NCBI GenBank assembly: GCA_947650285.1 | Contig: CANTFL010001445.1 | Coordinates: 1,054,001-1,118,000 of the forward strand | DNA length: 64,000 nucleotides | Direction of reading: 5' to 3' | Source: Hyaloperonospora brassicae | Taxonomy: Eukaryota > Oomycota > Peronosporomycetes > Peronosporales > Peronosporaceae | In this document: in pieces, positions 35,801-47,879 of the stretch | How the letters are laid out: every line of letters begins with the position of its first letter | Position numbering within the stretch: position 1 is the stretch's first letter | Made by a program: the position numbers and the translations under genes | Notes under the pieces: generated by a model | Database searches by the model: none | Seen by the model: only the letters and a program-made list of their open reading frames with translations | What the model was told of the DNA's origin: nothing

Positions 35801-36931
35801 CGACCCCTATAAAGAATCATGACGTCCTTAAGACGGACTGCAGTCCCACGCAAAAAGAAGAATAAATAAATTGATCGCGTCGACCGGTCATAGTTGATGG
35901 ACTTGGTCATGCCAGAAAGTGATGATGCTACGCCAAATTACCCTTGGCTAGCTCCGTCGATTCGAGGATCTGTTCTTAATTGACCAGTTTGTCTGACGGC
36001 AAATTGGAATGCGCTGGTCGCGCCCTTCATGGAGAATCAGCTGGCCTTTAACCTGAGATTGAATCGTGCTGTAAAAACGCAATCGTTCGTTACTGTCAAA
36101 TACCTCTGAGAAATGGAGGCATACATCGACAGGCGATATGCCCCTCAGTAATTCCTATAATTATCTGCTAATTGTCCTCGGTCCCTGACAGAATCTACCT
36201 TTCTGCCCTGTTGGCGGAGCATCGCTCGCAAAGCGCCTGCCATTTAACCACCTTTTCCGCGGAAAATTTGAAGGGGTCAAACATGAAGTCATTGTATTGA
36301 GGATGAGGAGCAGGGAACTCTAGCACATCCGGCACCGCCGCACCCTGAGGGACCACTTGCGCCCACTGATGGTACAACGAAGCCTGGGCCCACTTGTGTT
36401 GACTGAACAGCCGCCGAATAACGTTAGTGAAAGCTTGATCGGTGGACAGAACATCCTTACAACAAGTATGGCTTAGTGGTTTCCAGTCGGAAAAGGTGCC
36501 GACGCACTTAGCAAAAACCTAGTTGAACATGCGCAGAAGACAGGTCGTCGACACCGCTTTTAAACGGGGAAACCGAAGCTTTGAGGTCGGCAGTCTAGCT
36601 GTAGTAACCCGCAACTTCCCCAATATCACTTGGAAAAGATCCCGAAGAGTTAGAAGCCAAGTGCCAAGGTGTTTCGTGCCTATAAAACTCTTCATGTATG
36701 CTACTATAGCTGCAAACATGGCAGAAGGTGTCGGGGAGTGAAGAGGGTGATGATGTTCTTCGGCAACCGACAATATATTTGGGGCGGACCCCGCTACTGG
36801 AGGAGGGGGAGCGCTGGAGGCGCCAACTCCCGTAACAGCGCTGCCCCGCGGAGCCGAAGTATTACCGGAAGTAGCGTTTCCCTGCCCGAAATGGGATAGG
36901 GGATGCTGGTCCTCAGACGAAATTGGCCTAT
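32900..36931 (-). pseudogene. LINE ORF1-like region, decayed
   Basis: Upstream of the endonuclease, minus-strand frames look once-coding but are broken. Examples are GFEHIAARCRTGCP with DIIKLCDPHTKVRFSQRL (33410-33105), LYHQWAQVVPQGAAVPDVLEF with DPFKFSAEKVVKWQALCERC (36377-36195), and a Pro/Ser-rich start QHPLSHFGQGNATSG (about 36900). I assign it to the LINE by position and strand. No RNA-binding motif could be confirmed. Confidence 0.45.
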
Positions 36932-37321
36932 TGTAACGGGGCAGCCCGTTACATAATATTGTCACTTAAGGAAAGTGACAATAAAGAATATAAAGATGGA
37001 TATTCTTTAAACAATATCACCGAAGCGGTGATATTGAAGGGTCGACCAGAAGGGTCTGTTCATTGGTTGATATCGTGATGATATCAACCCACCAATCGCC
37101 GCAAGACGCGCGCAATGAGTGGTGACGAGACGTCACCATACATGCAGTTATATTAGTATAATTGAATTAAGTCAAACGAAGAGACAGTAGTTTAAAGACT
37201 TAATTTATTAATATAACAGTTCTACTTTTACCCTACCTACGCTTCCTCGCTCGCCACGTGTACGTCCGTCGGGGCACCCAAATCCCTTGCGTTAAGTTAC
37301 GCAAGGGTGTGCCCCGTTACA
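36932..37321 (+). repeat. Solo gypsy LTR inside the LINE
   Basis: 390 bp, TGTAACGGGGCAGCCCG ... GTGTGCCCCGTTACA, with a perfect target duplication CCTAT (36927-36931 and 37322-37326). Belongs to the Gypsy-1/2 family, with 5'-type markers (CAGCCCG, AAGTTACGC). Its inner hairpin reads CACCGAAGCGGTG where the gypsy copies have CACCAAAGTGGTG, a paired change. Confidence 0.95.
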
Positions 37322-37860
37322 CCTATCGTTCACTCCCCCTTCGGAGGGGGGCTGGTAGGCGGGATTGATCCCGTCGTGCTTCCAATAACGAAGCTGTTCT
37401 TTACCGTACGCGCGGTTCTAGAAAAAGTCGATGATCCGTTTTATTCGTCGAAAATTTTGATCTGCGTCCAAAACAACGTCAAAAACGCCTGACATAGGAG
37501 TAACGATCGAGCCATACAGCCGCGTGAAGCCCCGCGGCGAGAAGAAAATATGCGCAGCATGTGACCTGCGCGTTGCTCTGCCCATTGTCGTACCGCAATT
37601 TGTCCCATTGTGGTGCTGTACGACTTCCTCTTTTTACTATCGTACACTGCTTGCACGACCATCGGAGACGGTTGCTGAGCAGCGCGGCGTTTGCGCATGG
37701 ACGACAACGCAGCAGCTGGCACTCCTTGGTAGCAGCCCCCTAAAACTACTCGGTCGGTTTTCAGTGGGCGTCGCACGATCGTTTTGGGTGCCAACTACCG
37801 CGACTCGACCAGGTTAGCAGGTGCCACATATACACATTGGGGTACTTGTGGCTATTTAAA
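37322..37860 (-). pseudogene. Probable 5' end of the LINE, or a separate ORF
   Basis: The minus frame at 37794-37441 gives MAPKTIVRRPLKTDRV with RQWAEQRAGHMLRIF. The stretch next to the solo LTR reads on in frame into the Pro/Ser-rich region across the insertion (YQPPSEGGV joined to SSEDQHPLSHFG), so it was one sequence before the LTR arrived. No domain recognised. Confidence 0.4.
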
Positions 37861-38639
37861 TTTGACCTCGGGATAATTTTTTACTGACTTTTTGTGGATA
37901 TGAAATGTGTATTTGACTTGCTTAGGTGCTCGGAGTCGCTGCGGGCGATCTTTGACACTGCAGCAGCGCCGGAAAATATCAAGATTATCATTTGTGATAA
38001 GATTCATCCTTCGAAGAACGAGCGGTCGTGCGCCGACGTGTGTATCTAGCTCGTTGGGGAATACGAGTGGCGCCGCGCACAACTGGTGTCGTCTCAAATC
38101 AACGCTGTTAATGCGAAGGTTCGTCATTGGCGATGCGTCTGGTAGTACTTCTTTGTGGGCGTCTGTTGACACTTTAGCTGCTGCTGATGGGTTTGGTTCG
38201 ATCGTACGCTGTGTAGGGGCTTACTGCTGCGAGGTTTGAGACGGAAATGACCCATCATGGACGATTATTTCTGCCTGACAATTGACTTGCACATGTCTTT
38301 GTCCGCGAATGGGACGAGATGATCATCGCGCAGTGGGGATCGATCGAGAATCCGAACGCCATCATTTCGATCTATTTAATTTCCACTGAACATTTGACGG
38401 ATCACCGTTGAAGTGGATGACCTGCATTACTATAACCTATATAATAGGGAAAAGGAAGTATTAGCGGTGCTTATGGGGGGTGTACCGAATAATGCAAGCG
38501 GATAATACACGCAACGCTGTGTGCTGACACATAAGAGGTCTGTATCACGGAGGTGTGTGTAGAAAGCAAAGAATATTTATATGGGATTTTGTATGTATAA
38601 GTGTGCAGAGCCTATTAAGGGAATTTACGGTACTACTGG
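37861..38639. other. Unassigned stretch
   Basis: The minus frame 38172-37852 (107 codons, starts MSTDAHKEVLPD) has no recognised domain. It may belong to the LINE or to another relic. Nothing else supported. Confidence 0.35.
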
Positions 38640-39299
38640 AGAGGCCTCTATTCCAGGGTTGTGTGTACGTAGTAAAGGGTAGGTGTGTCCCTATAAAGCT
38701 CCTTAAAATGCCATAGATGATTGAAAATATAAAAAGTGCCCTATATAATTAGAAAATAATACCCAGACAATGGGAAAATATAAAAAGTACCCACGTCCTA
38801 GTCTTCTCAAGTTAATGTGGTACACATGAATCACACATTTTATATCATTTCATTTCCCATTTTACTGCCGTAACCAACCCTCGCCCTGTTTTGTAAGACG
38901 TGGAGAGGGTTCTGCCGCGGGCGTGCTGCGCTTGCAGCCACCAGTTGCGGGCTCATGACGCGAGATATGAGGACGTAAACGCGTCTTCGTATCACTGGTC
39001 GCGGCCGTAAACACAGTCAGTCGGTGCTGATGATGTTGATATCATTATTATTGTCTTGTCATTGTTGTTTTAGTTGCTATTGCTGATGTTTGCTGCTGGT
39101 GTTAGTGTATGTGATGCAGTTTTTGTTGTTGTTGCTCTGTTAATGATGCTACTACTACTGCTGTTGTTGATGAAGGTGCTGCGGTTGCTAATGATGTTGT
39201 TTAACTTGTGGTATCGCATTTACGTGCTTACCGGCGTCAATGTGTCGACTTGGGTCGTCGACGTTCCGCAGCTGGCGACGACGACGCTTGCCACGTTCG
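38640..39299 (+). repeat. Repeat X, copy 2, left part
   Basis: Matches 12270-12720 in order: GTGTGTACGTAGTAAAGGGT, AAAATGCC, TCAAGTTAATGTGGTACAC, GGGTTCTGCCGCGGGCGTGC and the GTT/GCT-rich tract (about 39040-39200). Cut by Copia-B at 39299. Confidence 0.65.
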
Positions 39300-39607
39300 T
39301 GTTGCAGATCGACCGTTGCTGTCGCATAACACTTTACGTGATTTATGATCACGCCAGGTAAACGTTAACCACAAATATTGTTGTAGTAGCCGATGATGAT
39401 GCCAGGTCCATGGGAAGACGCAAGATCATTAGAGAGGAAACAATGCATGTCAGTGGTAGTGGTTAACACGTCAATATATTTCTCAGTTCACAATTACCCT
39501 CACAGTACGCAAGTACTACTACATCCAGCAGCGAAGAGTCGACTGCTGAGTTCAAGAACTCCGGCGCGCACGAGGCTAGAGAGCGGACGCGTCGTAAACA
39601 GAGAAAA
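39300..39607 (+). repeat. Copia-B 5' LTR (308 bp)
   Basis: TGTTGCAGATCGACCG ... GTAAACAGAGAAAA. Differs from the 3' LTR at CGCATAAC/CGCTTAAC, TTAACACG/TTAATACG and GCACGAGG/GCACAAGG. Confidence 0.95.
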
Positions 39608-39623
39608 GGTTATGAGCCAAAGC
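39608..39623 (+). promoter_or_regulatory. Copia-B primer-binding site
   Basis: GGTTATGAGCCAAAGC touches the 5' LTR. Same type as Copia-C: complementary to the anticodon arm of a Met tRNA. Confidence 0.65.
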
Positions 39624-40740
39624 GGGGAACATGAAGGTGATGACATCTTCCCACCAACGAGAAACCTCACTACCCTGTTTGAAGACATGGGATCGTCTCG
39701 GACACCTGATGGAAATGGAGGGCCTTCACTTCCATCTTCGTCATCCGAGAATCAGACGCCGATGACTCCATATGCTCAAATGGATTTGATGCAACTCATT
39801 GCAACCTTGCAACAAGAGGTTCGCGAGTTGAGAGACAAGCCCAAGCATCGAGGCAAACCGACTCTAATGTGACAATGCACACCGCCTCACCGGCGACATC
39901 GTCTACAACATAGCGTCCAGTTGGTACACCCAAGTTGAAGGACTTCAAGGTCATTGAGTTCACCGGAGAAGAACGACACTCAGGACTTGGAGCAGATTGG
40001 GACTCGTTCAAGTACCAATTTTATGTGCAAATACATACGCTCGAGACATTCGATCTCGTAGTCTGGAATGAAGAGCATCGACTGAGCGCTATGGCGATGT
40101 GCTTTTGCGGTGCTGCCTTTGGCTATTTCAAGTATCTCGCGGATCGAGGACTTACCGCCAACTACGACAGTGTCTGCAGGTACATGAAGAACCGATTTTG
40201 CTGTAAGCTGAGTCAGTCTCAACTGGGAAAGCTACTTGAAGCACCCAAGGGAACCAACACAACATGAACATCTCATATTGAGTACATGAGAGCTGTGGCG
40301 AGCCGTATGGATGGAAATCCAAGCAAGATTATCCTTGAATACTTCTGCTCATACTCTTGTCCATCAGAGGAGAGAAGCTTGCTGGCGAAGATTGATCAAG
40401 ACTGCTCGGAGTACGGGATCGAGCTCGAGAAAGCTATACGATATCTGAACTCCATCACAGGAAACGGAAAGGGATTCGTCTGTAAGCCAAAAGGGGCGAC
40501 AAATTTGTACGAGCGTGCTGAAAGAGACAAGCCGAAGTTTGAGAAGAAACAGCGGAAGTCAAGACATGAATATGGTGATGCGTACAGGGCAGGAGGAGCC
40601 AAGAAGTATCCTAAGCGAGCCTGTTTCTTCGGTGAGGATGAGGGTCATATTGCATTAACAAAATTGGTAATAAAAACTGTCAGTACGCATCATACTGGGC
40701 AGCATTCAGAAGCATCAGTGATGACCGGAATAATTGCTAG
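39612..40740 (+). pseudogene. Copia-B gag
   Basis: Starts MSQSGEHEGDDIFPP in the frame that opens at 39612 and stops at 39872. It resumes KDFKVIEFTGEERHSG (39935-40267), stops at TGA, then 40286-40753 with RACFFGEDEGHIALTK, a degenerate zinc knuckle (C...G..GH) that has lost a Cys. At least two in-frame stops. Particle protein in an intact copy. Confidence 0.75.
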
Positions 40741-40952
40741 ACGTAGGCGCTAGTCATCACATATGCGATACCGGATTTGCGCTGCAAAACGAGTACGCAT
40801 GCAATCTGTCCGTGACTATCGCAGATGGTCGCACCATCAGGTCTTCCACGTGTGGCAACATCGTGATGGAGATCAATGTCAACGGAAATCAAAGCAAGAT
40901 TCTGTTGCAAGACGTGCACGTAATTCCAGGGCTGCGCAAAAACCTGCTATAG
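40734..40952 (+). pseudogene. Copia-B protease
   Basis: Begins LDVGASHHICDTGF. The catalytic Asp is present, but D-V-G-A stands where D-S-G-A is usual. Continues VTIADGRTI and HVIPGLRKNLL and ends in a stop at the junction with the pre-integrase part. Confidence 0.75.
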
Positions 40953-42056
40953 ATTGGTCAACTTGCAAAGAAAGGTATTCATACCTCGTTTACCGACAAA
41001 GGAGCGTCACTGTGGAAGCTTGACGACACGGGAGTCAAAGTTATTGCTGGTTGTGCGACGTGGGACAATGGGCTTTGCTACCTCAATGGGCACGCAGTCG
41101 AATCAGCTATTGCGAGTGTCGCAGCGAAACCTGATAACAGCATCATGGAATGGCATGCTCGACTCGGCCATGTCAACGTTGAGGATGTGGCGATGATCGA
41201 GAATCATAAATTGGCTGATGGTTTACACATCACTGAAAAGAAGAGAAGTGACTGTGATGCATGTCGCGAGGGGAAACAAACAAGAGGTGCTAAAGCCCAA
41301 ACAAACACATCCGAATCAGCACCAACGGACGAGATTGGCGCCGATATTGGATTTGACATTACGACAAACGTCAAGCCTCACAATTACAGAGGCTGCACCC
41401 ACTCTTTGCATGTCGTTGACTATGCATCTAGCTATGGAGAAGTCTTTCCAATGCGTGTTAAGTTCGACTGGTTTCCGTTGCTGACTGAATTCATTACAAG
41501 ATTCAAACGACAATATGACGTGCGAGTGAAGGTCATCCGGAGCGACAATGAATTTGACACGAACAAGATAAGGTCGTGGTGTGCACAACGCGGTATCCGA
41601 CAGCAACTAACGGAACCAGACGAATCGACTATAAATGGAATGGTGGAGAGGCGCCACAGGACTTTGTTTGACGGCATGCGGGCTCTGATGTTTGATGCTG
41701 CCAATGCTCCTCGGTTCCTATGGTCGGAAGCACTACGACATCAGTCATGGCTAATAAACCGACTCCCGACACGTGCGAATGGTGGAAGCATGTCGCCTAT
41801 TGAAGCCCTCACTGGACACAAGCCCAACCTTAGTCGCATACTAAAGTGGGGACAAAGGGTCACGGTTCATGTCAAGAGCAAGTCCATGGGTACCAGAAAG
41901 AAGTGTGAGCACGGAATATTCATCGGATATGATGATAAGGTGACGGGTCATCGCGTGTACATCAAGCGTACTAAAAAAGATGTTGGTATCGCAGCACGTC
42001 CAGTCAATAGACTCGGCCAAGAAGGGTATCGACAAAGATCCGAATGCTGGAAATGA
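40953..42056 (+). pseudogene. Copia-B integrase
   Basis: His/Cys motif in WHARLGHVNVEDV and CDACREGKQ (about 41145-41280), core with VVDYASSYGEVF, IRSDNEFDTNK (second Asp) and TINGMVERRHR (Glu). In the main frame (41145-42056) it is open for 303 codons. Where the first catalytic Asp is usual the line reads EIGADIGFDI. Joined upstream and downstream parts are in other frames. Confidence 0.8.
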
Positions 42057-43790
42057 TGCACCCGCCTACAATATCTCTGACGAAGAGAGCCTACCACGTC
42101 AAAGTGAAGATGGCTCGAGCATTTCTGATTGCGAGGAATCTGGGGTTGATTTAAACACTGGCAAAAATCAATCGCTAGCAGAACGACGTGAGCGTCGTCA
42201 TGTCACCATGCCTGCTAGATATGCTGATGGTGCCGCTATGGTGGTCGTACGAGTGTAAGAGCCAAGATCCGTTAAAGAGGCCATGACTCTTCCTGAAAGG
42301 CAGAACTGGATCGATGCGATGAAGGCAGAGCTCGATGCACTTGTCGAAAATGGCACTTGGGAGGTTGTCGATGAACCAAACGAAGGTACAAACATCGTCG
42401 ACAGCAAGTGGGTTTTGAAGATCAAGTTTGATGCTAATGGTGACGTTGAACGCTTTAAAGCAAGACTTGTAGCTCGAGGGTTTAGCCAGAAGTACGGCGT
42501 TGATTTCTCGGAGACATTCGCACCTGTCATCAAGATGAGCAGTGTGCGTTTATTTTTTGCACTATCAACCTTGCTTGGACTACGACTGACTCATGGCGAC
42601 GTTCCAAACGCCTACGTGAAGGGTTTGTTGTGCGAACTCATCTACATGAAGGCGCCAAGAGAGATGGACGTCGAGGAGGGCAAGGTACTCAAGCTGCTTA
42701 AGCCATTTTATGGGCTAAAACAGTCGGGTCGCTGCTGGAATGATACGATGAACGAGTACATCATCGTACTTGGATTTAGTAAGTCACGACTCGACCCGTG
42801 CATCTATTACAAGTGCGACAAGAAAGAGCGGGTGATGTTCCTTGGGCTTTACGTGGATGATGTGCTGATCGCGTATCATGACGAGGAGGAGCTGCGCGAT
42901 GTCACACTGAAGCTGGAAGAACGGTTCAGCATCAAGATGCTTGGACCAGTATAGAAATTTCTTGGTATCACAGTACACGAAACCCAGCAAAGTTATTTTT
43001 TGTCGCAGCAGGGCATGATTTGTAACGCCCTCCGCGCGTTCAATCTGAAACATGTTAGAACTGTAACGACTTTAATAGATCCAAACACAGATTATAATGG
43101 TGCTGACAGTGAGGAAATAGTGGATTTACATCGTGTACGTGAAGCTCTTGGTACGCTACTTTGGATTGCTAATTCTACACGCTCGGACATTGCGTTTGCT
43201 ACCAACTTTGCGTCTAGACATCGCGAGAAGCCTCGTAAGTGCCATTGGGAGCTGATCAAACGGATTTTTCGCTACCTTAAATGCACATCGGATCGTGGTT
43301 TGCGCTACTGGAAGTCAAGTGAGGCTGTTTCAATTGAAACACTTGAGGTCAACATTTGGTCCGATGCTGATTGGGCTGGTGATCGAGTCGACCGAAAATC
43401 AACGAGCGGAGCCTTCCTTTCGATAAATGGGCGGCCGATAGCATGGAGTTCAAAGAAGCAAGCCGTTGTTGCGATGTCGACTATGGAAGCAGAGTTCATC
43501 GCCGGTGCAACAAGTGTTTCTGAATGTGGATGGATTCGACAACTTCTTCAAGAACTGCTCAGCATCAAGATTGTCCCAAGTATCATGGTTGACAACCAAA
43601 GCGCGATTTGAACGATGAAGAATGAGATGGTGTCAGCTGCTGCAAAGCACATTGCTCTGCGGTATCACTTCATCAAGATATGAAACTAGCAAAGGACTCG
43701 TAAGTGTGAAATGGTGTGCCAGTAAGGACCAGTTGCAGACATTTTGACCAAGCCGCTACCGCGTCAAATTTTCGAGGAGCTAAGATGTCA
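42057..43790 (+). pseudogene. Copia-B reverse transcriptase and RNase H
   Basis: RT at 42283-42954: WVLKIKFDANGDVERFKARL, LTHGDVPNAYVKG (first Asp) and GLYVDDVLIAYHD (YVDD). It stops at TAG (42952-42954), where a codon such as Lys or Gln would be expected before KFLGI. RNase H at 43000-43611: WSDADWAGDRVDRKS and MSTMEAEFIAGAT, MVDNQSAI, then TGA. The end AKHIALRYHFI and DILTKPL is readable beyond the stops. All catalytic motifs remain; only chain breaks prevent function. Confidence 0.88.
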
Positions 43791-43847
43791 AGTTCAGGTG
43801 GCGAAGCGCGAGTTACAAGGTAATTATCTCATTACGGTCAGGAGGAG

Positions 43848-44155
43848 TGTTGCAGATCGACCGTTGCTGTCGCTTAACACTTTACGTGATTTATGATCAC
43901 GCCAGGTAAACGTTAACCACAAATATTGTTGTAGTAGCCGATGATGATGCCAGGTCCATGGGAAGACGCAAGATCATTAGAGAGGAAACAATGCATGTCA
44001 GTGGTAGTGGTTAATACGTCAATATATTTCTCAGTTCACAATTACCCTCACAGTACGCAAGTACTACTACATCCAGCAGCGAAGAGTCGACTGCTGAGTT
44101 CAAGAACTCCGGCGCGCACAAGGCTAGAGAGCGGACGCGTCGTAAACAGAGAAAA
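43848..44155 (+). repeat. Copia-B 3' LTR (308 bp)
   Basis: TGTTGCAGATCG ... CAGAGAAAA, followed by the target duplication GTTCG. Three differences from the 5' LTR. Confidence 0.95.
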
Positions 44156-44680
44156 GTTCGATCCGACGACAGCGTAGTTTAAGTCGTAGTCGCAGCCGGA
44201 CTTGGAGTCACAGTCGGAGATCGAGTCGTACACGCAGCAGCCGGAGCAGCCGCAGATGACGATGCAGTCGCGTGTGGAAGAGGCAAAGGCCCGAGATGTA
44301 GTCGATGCAGTTGATGGGGCCGCGTGCGCGAACACCCGCAAGACGAGCGTGCTGTTGCTCAATGACGGACAGTGTACGTGTCTGCTTCTGTGTGTTGCTA
44401 GAAAAAGACGAGTGTGGTGCTGCATCTACCGAGCTGCGTTGAAGGCTAATGACACAATTTACGATAAGGATCAGATTTAAGCAACCAGCACTTTATAATT
44501 AGCACCTACTGTGAGGGGTTAGGGAAGTTTGCATCGTGCTCAAACAAAGTGCGGTGAGAACCATCATAACCAGAACCAGAACTTGTGTCGATGAGCTGCG
44601 CTTGGGATCATTAAAGTGTGGTTGCATTACGATTCTCGACAAGAGAGGCACTTGACTATACTAGGACGTGGTTTTTTTTC
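44156..44680 (+). repeat. Repeat X, copy 2, right part
   Basis: Continues repeat X beyond Copia-B. TAAAGTGTGGTTGCAT.ACGATTCTCGACA (44610-44645) matches 12720-12750 of copy 1. The first 300 bp is richer in GC and has a 92-codon frame (44202-44480) with no recognised domain. Confidence 0.55.
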
Positions 44681-46579
44681 GATTATCTGGGTCATGATTT
44701 TTTATTTGTAATAATAGGGCATTTTTTCTTCCTTTTTTATGTAGTAATTTTGATTTACTCCAATACATTTTTAATTTTATACTTTGTCGACTTCGTAGGC
44801 TCTACCAAATAATCCGCCAGAAAAATTATTAGCTTATCAATGTGGGTATAATCCTTTCACTCATTTCTATCTGCTAGACACTGACGTAGGCATAGGCTCG
44901 TACACGATGCTCTATAAGATGTTCGACAAAAAAACTGAGATAGCATGAGATGACCTATAGTCATGCTTAATCAATGTAGACAAGAGTGTTGATAGATGAC
45001 ATATTTACTTCATTGCTATCGGTCATGGTCACGCGGATAATTGGGGCCACAGCAGGAAAATCGCAAGCTTTACTACAACCTTACATAAATATAATATTAA
45101 ATGTCTACGATTCTCCATTTGATCTCCAGCAACTAAACGTTCGACCATTATTATAGATTGTTGGTGCAGATTGGGCTTTCAATTTATATGTTTTGCTGCA
45201 TTATAATATTAAACCGCTATATAGCGATCACCTTCTTGCTAATTACCCCTCAGTCCCACATATTTCGAAATCTAGTATGCGAAGTGTAATTTAGGAACAT
45301 TTCATTGAAATTACTCACATGTACATACGTCATGAAGAGACTCTTGCGCTTCTTGGAATTTAGTTGATCGATATGGTGTTGAGCCGTTATCGCCATGTTT
45401 CTGCTGCTAGGATGTTCTACAAGCCTGTGATACCAGTGACTAATCTATATGTTTTTGTGTTGTGTTTGCTGCTTTGGTAGCGTGTATGCTCATGATCACG
45501 GAATAGTTACAGTGGTTGCTGGCATCAGCAAGGATTTCCGTGAATATCGTAGCTCGCATTTTGCAGGTAAATCCTATGTGAAGATTTAATGCTTACCGCT
45601 GTTGAAAATTGGAGTGATATCAAAAGGGATACATGGACATGTCAGGTCATTGTATGGAAAAGGGACAGGTTGTTTTGTGGGGACGAAAAATACCGTTGGG
45701 ACTAATGAAGACGCTATATGGAAACCGAAAACACCGATAAGATAGAAAAAAACCAGCCGGTACCACCACAAATTTATTAACTTCTCGCTTTACCTTATAC
45801 AATGCAAGTGTGTGAGCAGGGTTATGAGCCTAATACTGATAAAGTAACCGAGGAAAGGGGTGTCGGACGCATGGTCGTAAAGGGTTTATCACATGTGCAA
45901 TATCTTAGTGCTATGCTCGTCTCAGTATGGAATCATACCAGCGTATTCCAGGACCTCAAGTTTGGGCGGGGTACCGTTGTGAAAAGAAGCAACTCTATTT
46001 TACCTCTAAAATGGACCTGAAGACTTAAGTCGTCAACCTCCAAAGAAATTTTGTAGGCCAACGAAATAAAGCAGGCAAGTTTATTCTACTCTTTTCAGGT
46101 TTAAAATTGTCATGGTGATGTAATTGTCCTGTCACCTGCAATTCGCACAAATTGTATTTACACAATTGCGATGCTAAGTTAGAATACTTATTAGTATTAT
46201 TGTCTTAAGTCGGTATATAACGCATTTACCCATGAAGTAATGTTCAGCGACGCTCGACGTTTGAATGACATGGGTCATAACATATATTTAAAAACATTAA
46301 TATCTGCTTAAAGCGCACAATGAGAGTTTCATATGGTCAAATCAGAGAACGTGCCTCTGTTTAATGATTTAACCTTTTAATACAGGTTTCAATTCGCTTA
46401 ATTTGAAGTCTTTTATTACCCACCAAATATTATTCGCCTACAAGTACCGTGAACTTGAAGCGTTGTTCGACACACTTTTCTAATGTCGGCTTAAGAGATA
46501 TTAATTTATTCGGTATGCGTGTGAATAGAGTATACGTTAGCACTTCGTGATTTGTGTAAAGCCACGCTCACCTCTTCCA
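44681..46579. other. AT-rich spacer, nothing recognised
   Basis: AT-rich, short frames only (for example 45802-46020 plus, 72 codons, no domain). The 46100-46250 part may be LTR-like, since it sits where the 5' LTR of Gypsy-3 would be, but I cannot align it. Confidence 0.4.
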
Positions 46580-47879
46580 TAATGATTGCATTAGAGGAAC
46601 GCTTTAAATCACGCGTAAAAGCTGCTTTGATTTGATCGATATCGACTGATTTTACTTCAACAATAAAAATTCTGTATTTACCGACATCGCCATCGATGCC
46701 ATGATAGATCCTCTCGAAAGAGACCAACAACATGCCTTTATTGTCAAATTTGTATAAAAAGAAATCGATTCAGAATAGCGAAGGAACCTGGATTCGCAAG
46801 CAAGGCTCTCGATCTACAGAATATTTTTAAGAACGGTGTGCTCAACATACATATCTGCTAAGACAGCAAAACTTTAATGCTTTTGTCGGAGGGGCTAAGC
46901 CCACGGCGATCTGAAAACTTAAATATTGGCATCCGAAGTACAAGACAGTCGGAAAAGACTCCCTGTGGAGGTGTGTTTTTGATATCGTTAGACGACGCCA
47001 TGAGGGCTTATCGCATAGTCGAGCACGAAAACAGCAAGTCATATTCGCCCAATCCAACTAGGTTGGAATACTTAAGACTTAAGCCTTCCGGATAAAACTT
47101 CACGTCTAATATGCTTTTAGGCCGTTTTTATTCTTCATCAAATTGACTCAGATCTATTGTTTAGCCGCCATGAGCCGATTTTAGGGCTCGTGCTAATCTT
47201 CCTCAAACAAAGACAGGGTAAACGCGGTGTGCGTGCTAACGAGAAGCACCAGTATGCCTATCGAAGAGCATAGCTGCTAACTGGATTTAAGAATCCGCCA
47301 AAATATTTGTGATCATCCAGGGTCTTAGAGATGGACCTTTTAAGACCCACCTGTTTGCTAAAAATGCGAGTGACAAGGTCAATTAATTTTAGTTACGGAA
47401 CATAAATGATTTATCTTGAGACAGGCTCAAACTAGCTTTTCTATCTATCATTCAGCAAGACGGCAGGATAAAGGAAGTTCGGAACCGATGGGTTTCTGCT
47501 ACGTGGCGAGCGAGGTCAGTCGCTCTCTTGGATACAAACGATTGCATAAATTAAATTTTGTCAGAATATAGAGCACTACTATACCGATGATATATTGCGC
47601 GAACCAAGTATTACACACGATAGTACCCAACGACTGCACACCGCCAAAGGAAGGACCGAGACGCGGGTAAAACGCGTTTCCAAAATCGAAACAGCGAGGC
47701 GGACGCTACAAACGGTCGTGTTTAGTTAGGTGGAAGGTCCTGATGATCCAGCAACGTCAATCAATGTGCATAGCCCTTGCCCAAAGTTGCTTTCAACCCT
47801 CAGTCAATGTGTGTTACTTCCCCTGGTGATGAGATATTCCTCCTGACCTCGATTATTTGACTAAAGCCGTATCATTTCG

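Larger units (their letters stand above)
25440..37860 (-). mobile_element. Decayed LINE, split by Copia-C and a solo LTR
   Basis: A non-LTR retrotransposon on the minus strand, read from right to left: ORF1-like region (about 37.8-33.0 kb), an endonuclease of the EEP fold (about 32.8-32.0 kb) and RT (31.4-30.5 kb and 25.64-25.45 kb). Copia-C sits inside the RT thumb region, because RT similarity resumes on its far side (RRRLLTATTVATSVHHRVV). A solo LTR sits in the ORF1 region, with the flanks continuous across it. Frames break every ~100-300 bp. No poly-A tail or target duplication could be fixed. Confidence 0.8.
39300..44155 (+). mobile_element. Copia-B: Ty1/copia element with near-identical LTRs
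   Basis: 4856 bp, plus strand. Two 308-bp LTRs differ at three bases. Perfect target duplication GTTCG (39295-39299 and 44156-44160). Domain order gag, protease, integrase, RT, RNase H, but with several stops: a recent insertion of a copy that cannot make a whole polyprotein. LTR ends are TG...AAAA instead of TG...CA. Inserted in repeat X. Confidence 0.95.
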
